A DNA stretch of 64,000 nucleotides. Origin: Neisseria sp. KEM232 (lineage in GTDB: Bacteria; Pseudomonadota; Gammaproteobacteria; Burkholderiales; Neisseriaceae). Each line of letters begins with the position of its first letter. Positions within the stretch are counted from its first letter, which is position 1. Positions 33,318-41,804 of the stretch are shown here, piece by piece. Made by a program: the position numbers and the translations under genes. Location of the stretch: the NCBI RefSeq assembly GCF_002237445.1, contig NZ_CP022527.1, positions 1,364,001 to 1,428,000 on the forward strand. Direction: 5' to 3'. The notes beneath the pieces were generated by a model. It saw only the letters and a program-made list of their open reading frames with translations, was not told the origin of the DNA and made no database searches.

Positions 33318-34448
33318 ATGACCCATCCCGCCCTTGCCCTTGCCAAAGAACTTATCGCCCGCCCCTCCGTTACGCCCGACGACCAGGACTGCCAGCGGCT
33401 GATTGCCGAACGCCTCGCCCCCCTCGGTTTCACCGTCGAAGAAATGAACTTCGGCGACACCAAAAACCTCTGGCTGCGGCGCGGCACATCTGCCCCACTG
33501 GTGTGCTTCGCCGGACACACCGACGTCGTTCCCACAGGCCCGCTGGAAAAATGGACGTCGCCCCCCTTCGAGCCGACCGAGCGCGACGGCAAACTCTACG
33601 GGCGCGGCGCGGCCGACATGAAAAGCAGCATCGCCGCCTTTGCCGCCGCCTGCGAAGCCTTTGTCGCCGACAATCCGCAACATAACGGCAGCATCGCCCT
33701 GCTGATTACCTCCGACGAAGAAGGCGACGCGCACGACGGCACGGTGCGCGTCGTCGACGCCCTCAAAGCGCGCGGCGAAACCATAGACTACTGCATCGTC
33801 GGCGAACCCACTGCCGTTGCCGAGCTCGGCGACACCATCAAAAACGGCCGCCGCGGCTCGCTCTCGGGCACGCTCACCGTCAAAGGCAGACAAGGCCACA
33901 TCGCCTACCCGCACCTGGCCGACAACCCCGTCCACCGCGCCGCCGCCGCCCTCGCCGAGCTGGCCGCCGAACAATGGGACGAAGGCAACGCCTACTTCCC
34001 GCCCACCGGCTTCCAAATCTCCAACATCGCCGCAGGCACGGGCGCGACCAACGTCATTCCGGGCGAGCTCACCGTCAAATTCAACTTCCGCTTCTCCACC
34101 GCCTCGAATTCAGACGGCCTCAAACGCCGCGTGCACGCCATACTCGACCGCCACGGCCTGCAATACGATTTGCAATGGAGCCTGTCCGGCCAACCCTTCC
34201 TCACCGAAGCCGGACGCCTCACCGAATGCGCGCAAAACGCCGCCGAAAAAATCTGCGGCATCCGCCCCGAACTTTCCACCACCGGCGGCACGTCCGACGG
34301 CCGCTTTATCAAAGACATCGCCCGCGAACTCATCGAACTGGGCCCCGTCAACGCCACCATCCACCAAATCGACGAACACATAGACACCGCCGCCGTCGGA
34401 CAACTCGCCGAAATCTACCGCACCATGCTCGCCGACCTGCTCGGTTAA
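33318..34448 (+). CDS. dapE: Succinyl-diaminopimelate desuccinylase
   Basis: 376 residues from the ATG at 33318; the frame is open far upstream, but homology begins at MTHPALALAKELIARPSVTP. It removes succinate from N-succinyl-LL-DAP in lysine and peptidoglycan precursor synthesis. M20 metallopeptidase motifs: CFAGHTDVVP (zinc His), LYGRGAADMKSS (bridging Asp), LLITSDEEGD (catalytic and zinc Glu), CIVGEP and the C-terminal TTGGTSDGRFI plus INATIHQ-like NATIHQIDEHI. An internal DUS is read as NSDGLKRRV. The adjacent alr suggests a cell-wall precursor pair. Confidence 0.96.
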   Translation: MTHPALALAKELIARPSVTPDDQDCQRLIAERLAPLGFTVEEMNFGDTKNLWLRRGTSAPLVCFAGHTDVVPTGPLEKWTSPPFEPTERDGKLYGRGAADMKSSIAAFAAACEAFVADNPQHNGSIALLITSDEEGDAHDGTVRVVDALKARGETIDYCIVGEPTAVAELGDTIKNGRRGSLSGTLTVKGRQGHIAYPHLADNPVHRAAAALAELAAEQWDEGNAYFPPTGFQISNIAAGTGATNVIPGELTVKFNFRFSTASNSDGLKRRVHAILDRHGLQYDLQWSLSGQPFLTEAGRLTECAQNAAEKICGIRPELSTTGGTSDGRFIKDIARELIELGPVNATIHQIDEHIDTAAVGQLAEIYRTMLADLLG

Positions 34449-34483
34449 CGCAAAGAGGCCGTCTGAAAACAATAAACTCCGTC

Positions 34484-34580
34484 ATTCCCGCGTAGGCGGG
34501 AATCTTGCCTGATCCAAAATAATCTCTGATACGACCATATTTTGCTTGGATTCCGAAAAGATTCCCGCCTACGCGGGAAT
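34484..34580. repeat. NIME-like element: RS sequence between two inverted dRS3 repeats
   Basis: Two 20-base dRS3 units (34484-34503 and 34561-34580, both ATTCCCGC...GCGGGAAT) enclose 57 bases of AT-rich sequence. This is the structure of the neisserial intergenic mosaic elements known from N. meningitidis. It fills most of the gap after dapE. Confidence 0.8.
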
Positions 34581-34620
34581 GACGCCGTTTAGATGAACAT
34601 TGGCGTTGTACAAAGGTTTC

Positions 34621-34652
34621 AGGCCGTCTGAAAGCGCGTTTTCAGACGGCCT
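34621..34652. repeat. Inverted DUS pair
   Basis: AGGCCGTCTGAAA and its complement around a short loop, just upstream of the hydrolase gene; probably ends transcription arriving from dapE. Confidence 0.6.
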
Positions 34653-34686
34653 CCCACCTTAAAAACCGCCGACAAAGGAACAAGCC

Positions 34687-35334
34687 ATGACCGAACACGT
34701 TTTGCTGCTGCACGGCATCCATATGCACGCTTGGACGATGTTTCCCTTTGCCCGCCTGCTCAAACAACAGGGGTTGGATGTGGAAACCTTCGGCTATTAC
34801 AGCGTCTGGCAGACACACGAAGCACACTGCGCCGCGCTGGCCAAAGCCGTCGAAGCCTTTTTCAGACGGCATCCGCAACAGCCGCTGCATTTTGTCGGCC
34901 ACAGCCTCGGCGGGCTGGTGCTGCGCCGCTTCGCCGCCGCGCGTCCCGACCTCGTGCGCGGCCGCATCGTTACCCTCGGCACGCCGCATCAGGGCAGTCA
35001 TACCGCCAAAACCATCCGTAACAAAGGCCTGTCCGCGCCCCTGCTGGGCGGCGCATACCGGCAGCTGCTCGACGGCAACCTGCCGCCCCTGCCCGAAGGC
35101 GTAATGCTCGGCAGCATCGCGGGCAACGCGCCGATGGGTGTCGGCCGCCTCTTCGGCCTGCACGGCGAAAACGACGGCACGGTTTTGGTGGCGGAAACCC
35201 GCTGCGGCGGCATGGCCGACCACATCGTTTTGCCCGTTACCCACACGGGTATGCTGAACGACGGCGAAACGGCGCATCAGGCAGCGGTTTTCCTGCGGCA
35301 GGGCAGCTTCGAGCGCGGGCAGAAGGCCGCCTGA
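34687..35334 (+). CDS. Alpha/beta hydrolase, lipase-like
   Basis: 215 residues without signal peptide. The oxyanion motif LLLHGIHMHAWTM is near the N-terminus and the nucleophile elbow FVGHSLGGLVLRR near residue 78. TLGTPHQGSHTAKTI is typical of PGAP1/lipase class proteins, and the catalytic His is probably in PVTHTGMLND near residue 188. The acid residue is likely in HGENDGTVLV. The substrate is unknown, possibly a lipid or ester. It is convergent with era and shares the DUS terminator at 35355. Confidence 0.8.
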   Translation: MTEHVLLLHGIHMHAWTMFPFARLLKQQGLDVETFGYYSVWQTHEAHCAALAKAVEAFFRRHPQQPLHFVGHSLGGLVLRRFAAARPDLVRGRIVTLGTPHQGSHTAKTIRNKGLSAPLLGGAYRQLLDGNLPPLPEGVMLGSIAGNAPMGVGRLFGLHGENDGTVLVAETRCGGMADHIVLPVTHTGMLNDGETAHQAAVFLRQGSFERGQKAA

Positions 35335-35354
35335 AAAAAACACGGCAGATACAG

Positions 35355-35391
35355 CAAAAAGGCCGTCTGAATCTTTCAGACGGCCTTTTTG
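35355..35391. terminator. Bidirectional DUS terminator between the hydrolase and era
   Basis: AAAAAGGCCGTCTGA and TCAGACGGCCTTTTT arms, loop ATCT; A and T tracts on both sides suit both convergent genes. Confidence 0.8.
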
Positions 35392-35404
35392 CCAAGGCAG
35401 CGGT

Positions 35405-36328
<924 letters not shown>

Positions 36329-36349
36329 AAGGGCTTTCTTCACAATAAA

Positions 36350-36381
36350 GAGGCCGTCTGAAACAGGGTTTCAGACGGCCT
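36350..36381 (-). terminator. DUS-pair terminator between the LysR gene and era
   Basis: GAGGCCGTCTGAAAC and its complement, a few bases after the LysR stop codon on the minus strand and upstream of era. Confidence 0.6.
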
Positions 36382-36388
36382 GTGGGGT

Positions 36389-37282
36389 TTACAGGCCGGA
36401 TTCCGTCTGCCACACGGCGGCAATGCATTCTTTGAGCATGTGCAGCGTGGGATTTTGCGCGTATTCGTCGGCATAGATAAAGTGCAGCGGCAGCGTCTGC
36501 CGGTATTCCTCCACCAGCGCCACCGGCCTGCCCGCTGCCACGGCGGCGCGGGCTTTGCTTTCGGGCACCATCGCCACGCCCTGCCCGTCGGCCACCAGAT
36601 CGATGATGGTTTGCGGATAGTCGCACAGAATCTGCCGCTTGGGCGCGAGGCGGTTGGCACGCCAAAACTGCTTCAAATGCTTGTTGCTGCCCGACACGCC
36701 CGACATTTCGATCCAAACGTAATCTTCAAGCGCGGCAGGCAGATTGCTGCGGATGGCCGCCAGCTCGTCCTGCGGGCAGATAAGCGCGTAGCGGATGTTT
36801 TCGAGAAAACGGCTGTGGATGCCCGGCTGGCGCGTCATGCCGAGGAAAAAACCGCCGTGCAGCCGCTTGTCGCGGATGCGCTCGAGAACCTCGCCGCTCA
36901 TGCCGTATTGGATGTGCAGGCGGGTGTGCGGCGCCGACTCGCCGATCAGCGCGGTCAGCTGCGAGACTTTGGCCGAGTCCACCGGATGAATCAAGCCGAG
37001 GTCGGCCTCCTCGGTGTAGTTGGCGGCGAGTGTTTTGGCAAACTGGTCGAGACGGTGTTTGTGCTGCAACAGCGCCTCGGCCTCGGGCAGAAAGATTTCG
37101 CCCGCGCGGGTGAGCGTCATGCCGCTGCTGGCGCGGGTAAACAGCGGCGTGCCCAATTCGGCCTCCACCGCCTTAATCTGCGCCGAAACGGCAGGCTGCG
37201 ACAAAAACAGCCGCTCGGCGGCCTGGGTGAGATTGCCGTGATGCGCCACGGCAACAAAGGATTTCAGTTGGTTCAGCTCCAT
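36389..37282 (-). CDS. LysR family transcriptional regulator
   Basis: 297 residues from the ATG at 37280-37282. The N-terminal helix-turn-helix is standard (MELNQLKSFVAVAHHGNLTQ, then LFLSQPAVSAQIKAVEAELG and LFTRASSGMTLTRAGE). The effector domain begins near residue 90 (DLGLIHPVDSAKVSQ) and contains VADGQGVAMVPESKA. The ligand is unknown. It is divergent from the solute-binding lipoprotein gene at 37500 across a 217-base gap, so it may control that gene as well as itself; I saw no clear operator. The longer upstream frame is DUS-rich and not homologous. Confidence 0.9.
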   Translation of the reverse strand: MELNQLKSFVAVAHHGNLTQAAERLFLSQPAVSAQIKAVEAELGTPLFTRASSGMTLTRAGEIFLPEAEALLQHKHRLDQFAKTLAANYTEEADLGLIHPVDSAKVSQLTALIGESAPHTRLHIQYGMSGEVLERIRDKRLHGGFFLGMTRQPGIHSRFLENIRYALICPQDELAAIRSNLPAALEDYVWIEMSGVSGSNKHLKQFWRANRLAPKRQILCDYPQTIIDLVADGQGVAMVPESKARAAVAAGRPVALVEEYRQTLPLHFIYADEYAQNPTLHMLKECIAAVWQTESGL

Positions 37283-37499
37283 TTTTACTTTTTTGCGTGT
37301 CGGGAAAGATTGTTTTTCTGCGCGCCGTTTTAACACAAGCCGCACGCAAAGAGAAGCACAGAGGGCAAAGAGGCCGTCTGAAAAGCGCCCTGCCCCGCGC
37401 ACTGTTGCGGCTCTGTTTTCAGACGGCCTCCCGCGGCTTGCCGCAAAACGGCGCTTTCGGTATTATGCCGCGCTTGTAAAAAATCTTTAAGGACACACC

Positions 37500-38321
37500 A
37501 TGTCATACCAGAAAACGCTGTCCGCAGCGCTGGCGGCCGCCCTGCTGCTGGCAGGCTGCTCGCACGAAAACGCGCAGCAAAACGCCGCGTCCGCGCAAAC
37601 GGGCGCAGCGCAGGAATACATCGTCGCCACCGACGCCGCCTACGCGCCGCTGGAATATATGGAAGGCGAACAGGTCGTCGGCTTCTCGCGCGACATCCTC
37701 GCCGCAGCGGGCGAAAAAGAAGGCATCAAATTCAACTTCGTCAACACACCTTTTGAAGGCATCTTCGCCAACGTGCAAAAAGGTGACAGCGACGTCGCCC
37801 TCGCCAGCATCACCATCACCGACGAGCGCAAACAAATCGTCGATTTTACCGACCCCTATTTCGAAGCCACACAGATGATCGTCACCGCCGACAAAGGCAG
37901 CGACATCAAATCCTTCGCCGACTTGAAAACCCGCAGCGTTTCCGTACAAAACGGCACCACCGCCGATTTGATTCTGCAAGATTTGCAGGGCAAAGACAGC
38001 AAACTCATCCGCCGCTTCGAAAACATGCCGCTGGCCTTTAAAGAACTGGCCGCAGGCGGCGTGGACGCCACCGTCGGCGACAACGGCGTCGTCCAGTATT
38101 TCGTCGCCAACAACCCCGGCATGAAATACAACATGTTCGTCGATCCCTCCTTCCCGAAAGAGCAATACGGCTTTGCCCTGAAAAAAGGCCGCAACGACGG
38201 CCTGCGCGAAAAAATCAACAAAGGCCTCGCCGCTATCAAGGCCGACGGCACCTACGCCAAAATCGAACAGAAATGGTTCGACAAAGGCGCAGCGCAACAG
38301 GAAGCGTCCGCCGCCAAATAA
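37500..38321 (+). CDS. Amino acid ABC transporter substrate-binding lipoprotein (family 3)
   Basis: 273 residues. Lipoprotein signal with lipobox LLAGC (Cys20). The mature protein is a family 3 solute-binding protein: YIVATDAAYAPLEYMEGEQV, GFSRDILAAAGEKEGIKFNF, FEGIFANVQKGDSDVALASI and TDERKQIVDFTDPYFEATQM, then a second lobe with VSVQNGTTADLILQ and FKELAAGGVDATVGDN. It binds a polar or basic amino acid in the periplasm. No permease or ATPase gene is next to it, so the rest of the transporter must be elsewhere. A convergent DUS terminator follows. Confidence 0.92.
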   Translation: MSYQKTLSAALAAALLLAGCSHENAQQNAASAQTGAAQEYIVATDAAYAPLEYMEGEQVVGFSRDILAAAGEKEGIKFNFVNTPFEGIFANVQKGDSDVALASITITDERKQIVDFTDPYFEATQMIVTADKGSDIKSFADLKTRSVSVQNGTTADLILQDLQGKDSKLIRRFENMPLAFKELAAGGVDATVGDNGVVQYFVANNPGMKYNMFVDPSFPKEQYGFALKKGRNDGLREKINKGLAAIKADGTYAKIEQKWFDKGAAQQEASAAK

Positions 38322-38335
38322 AGCCGCCGCAAAAA

Positions 38336-38367
38336 AGAGGCCGTCTGAAATTTTCAGACGGCCTCTT
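38336..38367. terminator. Bidirectional DUS terminator
   Basis: AGAGGCCGTCTGAAA and its complement, separated by two bases, lie between the convergent solute-binding protein gene and the small exported-protein gene. Confidence 0.75.
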
Positions 38368-38381
38368 TGCCACAGAGCAGC

Positions 38382-38651
38382 CTATTTGCAGCTTACACCG
38401 GCGATTTTGCCGTCGTTCAGCTTGATGTTGCAGCGTGTCGCCCCCGCGCCGGAAATCACCACCCCGTCGCCCGATTTCTTAATCACCAAAGGCTCTTTCA
38501 CACCCATGGACACAGCCGTTCCGGCCAGATTTTCAGTCAGCGCGGCAGAAAGCCCGGCAGAGTTTTCCTGAATCTTGATTTCTTTGGCTGCCGCCTGTTG
38601 GCCGAAGGCGGCAACAGCAAACGCAAGCAGCAAAGCGGTTTTCTTGTTCAT
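38382..38651 (-). CDS. Small exported protein of unknown function
   Basis: 89 residues with a clear Sec signal peptide (MNKKTALLLAFAVAAFGQQA, cleavage after QAAA or AKE). The mature part of about 67 residues is beta-rich: KEIKIQENSAGLSAALTENL, VSMGVKEPLVIKKSGDGVVI, and a C-terminal pair of cysteines (ATRCNIKLNDGKIAGVSCK) that could form a disulphide. No family recognised. It lies downstream of the Slam gene on the same strand, about 300 bases away with DUS pairs in the gap (38812-38935), so it may be independent. Confidence 0.7.
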   Translation of the reverse strand: MNKKTALLLAFAVAAFGQQAAAKEIKIQENSAGLSAALTENLAGTAVSMGVKEPLVIKKSGDGVVISGAGATRCNIKLNDGKIAGVSCK

Positions 38652-38949
38652 ATCAATGTTTCCTTAAAAGCGCCTGAAAAACACAGGCCGGCGCAGGGTA
38701 AAGCAATTCTCCCGCAGGCGCAAGCACCGCCAGTCACACTTACCCGTCAGCCCAACCCTGCCGCCGCCACATGCACCGCATGAAAAAAAGGCCATCTGAA
38801 CAGGGATTTCCCCTTTCAGACGGCCTCTGCTGCCGTAGTAGGGTGTGTTGCGCAGCAACGCACGCGGTTTGATGTCTTTCGGAAAAGCGTGCGGGTAAAC
38901 AAAGGCCGTCTGAAACTTTCAGACGGCCTCCTTCCCGCAAAGCGGACAT

Positions 38950-40407
38950 TCAAAACCCGTATTGCAGCTTGAAGGTGATTTCGTTGCGTTTGTAGCGGTT
39001 GACCCACGAGGTGCTGCGGTTGTCGGTGCGTTTCAGGCTGAGGACGGGGACGAAGCCGCGCAGGGCGGGGCGGTCGTATTTGAGGTCGAGCTGGTAGGTG
39101 TGCTCCTTGTCTTTGCGCCGCGTGTCGAGCCAGGCATGGAAGTCCTGATAGGCGGTTTTGCGCCAAATGGTTTGGAATGTGACTTCGATGCCCGAATCAA
39201 AGCGTTTGCTGATACCGCCGCGCAGGCCGTGGCGGCGGTAGGAGTCGACTTTTTCGCGGCTGTTTTTGCGCAGGTAGTCGTAGCCGCCGAACAAGGCGGT
39301 GTTTTGCGGCAGGGCGTACACGGCGGTGGCGAACAGCAGGGTTTGCGGGCCGTTGAAATGTTCGTAGCCGCTACGGTAGCGGTCGTATTTGTGCTCTATC
39401 TGCACGCCCAGCGAGGCTTTGTCGGCAAAGGTGCGGTTGTAGGACGCGCTGACGCCCGCGTTGCTGTCCTGCATTTTTCCGCCGACCCAGTCGTATTGGA
39501 TTTGCGGGCCGATTTCAAACGATGTGTCTTTGTTTTGGAAGCTGTATGCCGAACCGAGGCTGACGCTGTGTTCGGTGTATTCGCGGTTTTCGGGATAGAT
39601 TTTGCCCAGCGCATAGCCGGAAAACCGGATGCCGTGGTGGCCGTTGAGCGAGAGACGGCGACCGGCGGCGGCTTCGTATGCCCACATGCGGCCGCTTAGC
39701 GCGTCGGGGGTTTTCATCGGCAGCCATTCGCTGCGGCAGGTGAAATTGCCGTTGGCGTCCAAAATCGGCTGCCCGTTGGAATCGAAGCCGCAGCTTTGCT
39801 GTTCGCGCAGCATGGTGGCGGCGGAAGAGCGGTTTAGATTGCTGTCGTGTCCCAAGCCGACGGAGAGCGAGCCGCTCCATGCGTCGCGTTTGGAGAGCGC
39901 GTCGGAGAAGCCTTTGATTTTTTCGTTGACGGCGGGGCGTTCGGGAATATCGATGCTGCCGAACAATTCCGCCGACTCCCTGTTCTGCCGGTCGACAAAC
40001 AGCAGCCGCGCCAAATCGAGCTTGGCGCGGACAAACTGCGGATTGCGCGCATACAGCTCCCGATAGCGTGCCAGCGCGCCCGGCAAATCGTCGCGGAACA
40101 CGGCCAGATTGGCTTCGGCAAACAGCACCATATCGGCATCGGCATCAGGCTGCGCCTTGTAGATTTCGAGCAGGCGCAGCGTTTCGGCTTCGTTTTGCGC
40201 GTTCACCGCCTTCATCAGCGCCGTCGGCAGATCGTCGTCTTCCTGCGGCGCGGCTACACCGAAAGACAAATCGCCCACCTTTTCCCCTTCCTGCCGCTGC
40301 TGCCGCTCTTCTATGCCGTATCGCAGTTGCAGGCGCGTGTCTTCGTTGTCGGCGCAGACGGGCAAGGACAACAGCAGCAGCGGAAGGAGAAACAGACAGT
40401 ATTTCAT
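38950..40407 (-). CDS. Slam family surface protein translocator
   Basis: 485 residues from the ATG at 40405-40407, which starts a signal peptide (MKYCLFLLPLLLLSLPVCA). The N-terminal part is periplasmic and TPR-like (ALMKAVNAQNEAETLRLLEI; ARYRELYARNPQFVRAKLDL). The C-terminal part from about residue 190 is a beta barrel of the DUF560 type (GLGHDSNLNRSSAATM; SGYALGKIYPENREYTEHSV), closing with RNEITFKLQYGF. Slams move specific lipoproteins or hemophilin-type proteins across the outer membrane. The adjacent upstream gene encodes the likely client at 40725, with a TbpB-like C-terminal barrel that Slams recognise. Confidence 0.92.
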   Translation of the reverse strand: MKYCLFLLPLLLLSLPVCADNEDTRLQLRYGIEERQQRQEGEKVGDLSFGVAAPQEDDDLPTALMKAVNAQNEAETLRLLEIYKAQPDADADMVLFAEANLAVFRDDLPGALARYRELYARNPQFVRAKLDLARLLFVDRQNRESAELFGSIDIPERPAVNEKIKGFSDALSKRDAWSGSLSVGLGHDSNLNRSSAATMLREQQSCGFDSNGQPILDANGNFTCRSEWLPMKTPDALSGRMWAYEAAAGRRLSLNGHHGIRFSGYALGKIYPENREYTEHSVSLGSAYSFQNKDTSFEIGPQIQYDWVGGKMQDSNAGVSASYNRTFADKASLGVQIEHKYDRYRSGYEHFNGPQTLLFATAVYALPQNTALFGGYDYLRKNSREKVDSYRRHGLRGGISKRFDSGIEVTFQTIWRKTAYQDFHAWLDTRRKDKEHTYQLDLKYDRPALRGFVPVLSLKRTDNRSTSWVNRYKRNEITFKLQYGF

Positions 40408-40474
40408 GGGCTTTCCTGTGGTTTGGCGGGGAAACGGGGTTTTCAGACGGCCTCTGCCGCCGCAGTAGCAACTG

Positions 40475-40622
40475 CGTTCCCTCTCCCGCTCGCGGGGGAG
40501 GGCTAGGGTGGGGGCTTGTGCGGCTACAGAAATTTTTGCGGGCTGCAGCGGCAAAAGCAGTTCTGCGAACTGCCACCCCCTCCCCAACCCTCCCCCGCGC
40601 TTGGAGCGCAGGAGAGGGAGTC
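40475..40622. repeat. Composite REP-like repeat between hemophilin-like and Slam genes
   Basis: CTCTCCCGCTCGCGGGGGAG and CCTCCCCCGCGCTTGGAGC units face each other around a spacer with CGGCAAAAGCAGTTCTGCG, the same design as 26200-26352. The gap 40408-40724 holds nothing else apart from DUS fragments; the hairpins could reduce Slam expression relative to its client. Confidence 0.7.
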
Positions 40623-40724
40623 AGGTGTACAGGCGGGAACGGCCTCAAAGTGCGGCGGGCAGGAAAAACGCATTCCTGCCCGCTTATCACAATCATCCAT
40701 GGTTAATCTTCAAAGGTATCCAAA

Positions 40725-41606
40725 TTATTTTTTCGCACCGCCGAAAGCCGTGTTGTTCGGATTGTTTTTACCAAAATCGGCGATACCGGCCAAGCCTGCG
40801 GCGTTGTTGCCGAAGAAGTTGCCTTTGGTTGCACCGTTTACCGAACCGTTGGCAACGGCTTTGCCGGAGAACGAAGCATCGTTAGTTACGATTTTCGCAT
40901 CAATTCCCAAGGTTTTTAGATCACCGGTTGTTCTGCTCAAAGTGCCCGCCAGCGTTTTCTTGCCGAAGTCGGCTTTCAAATCACCTTTCAATACGGCAGT
41001 GCCCTGCTCGTAATGACCATTGATGCCTTTAACCGCATAAGTGGCCGTACCGCTGGTGGGCATATTGGTGGTTTTGCCCGTGCCGCTGTAGAACACGGTG
41101 TAGTTGTTGGTTTTGGTGTCTTTATTGACGTTGGCCGCACCTGACGGGGTGTTGTCCCAGTCGCCAAAATAAACATCCATATTGCCGACCTTGGCATAAG
41201 ACATGCGGCCTAAGTGGGAGTGATCGGGCATTCTCGGGATCACATTCCACGGAAAGCCTTTCATCTTGAACAGATGGGCAACGGTTACACCGGTATTTTT
41301 GTCTTTGCCCAAAACGCTTTTAGCAAAGGTTTTGACAAAGAAATTGCTTGCGGTGCTATCCACTTTGGCAAAGGAAACGTCTTTGTCGTTTGCCAAGCCG
41401 TTGGAATTATCGGTTGTGGCATTAATATCATAGATATGGATTGCGGCTTGTCCGGCATAAGTACCCGTTCCCTGCAATACTTCGAGGCGTTTCACGCCTT
41501 TTGTTTGGTCAGAGACAGAAGCACCGCCGGCAAAATCGGAAGCGGCGAAAGCGGAGGAGGCGGCCAATACGGCCACGGCGGCAACAGCCAGTTTTACATT
41601 TTTCAT
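40725..41606 (-). CDS. Hemophilin-like Slam-dependent secreted haem-binding protein
   Basis: 293 residues. A Sec signal without lipobox (MKNVKLAVAAVAVLAASSAFA) predicts a released, non-lipidated protein. The N-terminal domain contains AAIHIYDINATTD and HLFKMKGFPWNVIPRMPDHS, with His residues that could bind haem. The C-terminal domain is the small TbpB-type barrel: YAVKGINGHYEQGTAVLKGD, GKKTLAGTLSR, ASFSGKAVANGS, GNFFGNNAAGLAGIADFG, ending FGGAKK. Placement beside a Slam gene and a TonB receptor matches the hemophilin (HphA-HphR-HsmA) design known in Acinetobacter and Haemophilus. Haem as ligand is inferred from that. A strong ribosome-binding site (AAGGAG) is present. Confidence 0.82.
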   Translation of the reverse strand: MKNVKLAVAAVAVLAASSAFAASDFAGGASVSDQTKGVKRLEVLQGTGTYAGQAAIHIYDINATTDNSNGLANDKDVSFAKVDSTASNFFVKTFAKSVLGKDKNTGVTVAHLFKMKGFPWNVIPRMPDHSHLGRMSYAKVGNMDVYFGDWDNTPSGAANVNKDTKTNNYTVFYSGTGKTTNMPTSGTATYAVKGINGHYEQGTAVLKGDLKADFGKKTLAGTLSRTTGDLKTLGIDAKIVTNDASFSGKAVANGSVNGATKGNFFGNNAAGLAGIADFGKNNPNNTAFGGAKK

Positions 41607-41655
41607 AGGAGGACTCCTTAAAAAAATCAGGTTGGTAAAATACCGTATTACGGCC

Positions 41656-41704
41656 GCTTACTAAATTATTAGTAAGCATTCGCGTTACAGGCAGGTGCAT
41701 TATA
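41656..41704 (-). promoter_or_regulatory. Promoter and hairpin/operator upstream of the hemophilin-like gene
   Basis: On the minus strand an extended -10 box TGTATAAT (TATAAT at 41704-41699) has no good -35 partner, so an activator may be needed. Just downstream lies a perfect 9-base inverted repeat (GCTTACTAA / TTAGTAAGC, 41656-41677, loop ATTA). It would sit in the early transcribed region and could be a repressor site or mRNA hairpin. No exact Fur box was recognised. Confidence 0.45.
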
Positions 41705-41804
41705 CATATTTTGAAAAAGAATAATAGCCAAAATCAAAAAAATTTCGTACTGAATACGATTTGTTATAAATCTATTTATGCCGTTATCGTTTGATATGGC
41801 AGGG

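Noticed and set aside
41607..41804. A Fur box upstream of the hemophilin-like gene
   Set aside because: AT-rich stretches and a palindrome are present, but nothing matches the GATAATGATAATCATTATC pattern well enough.
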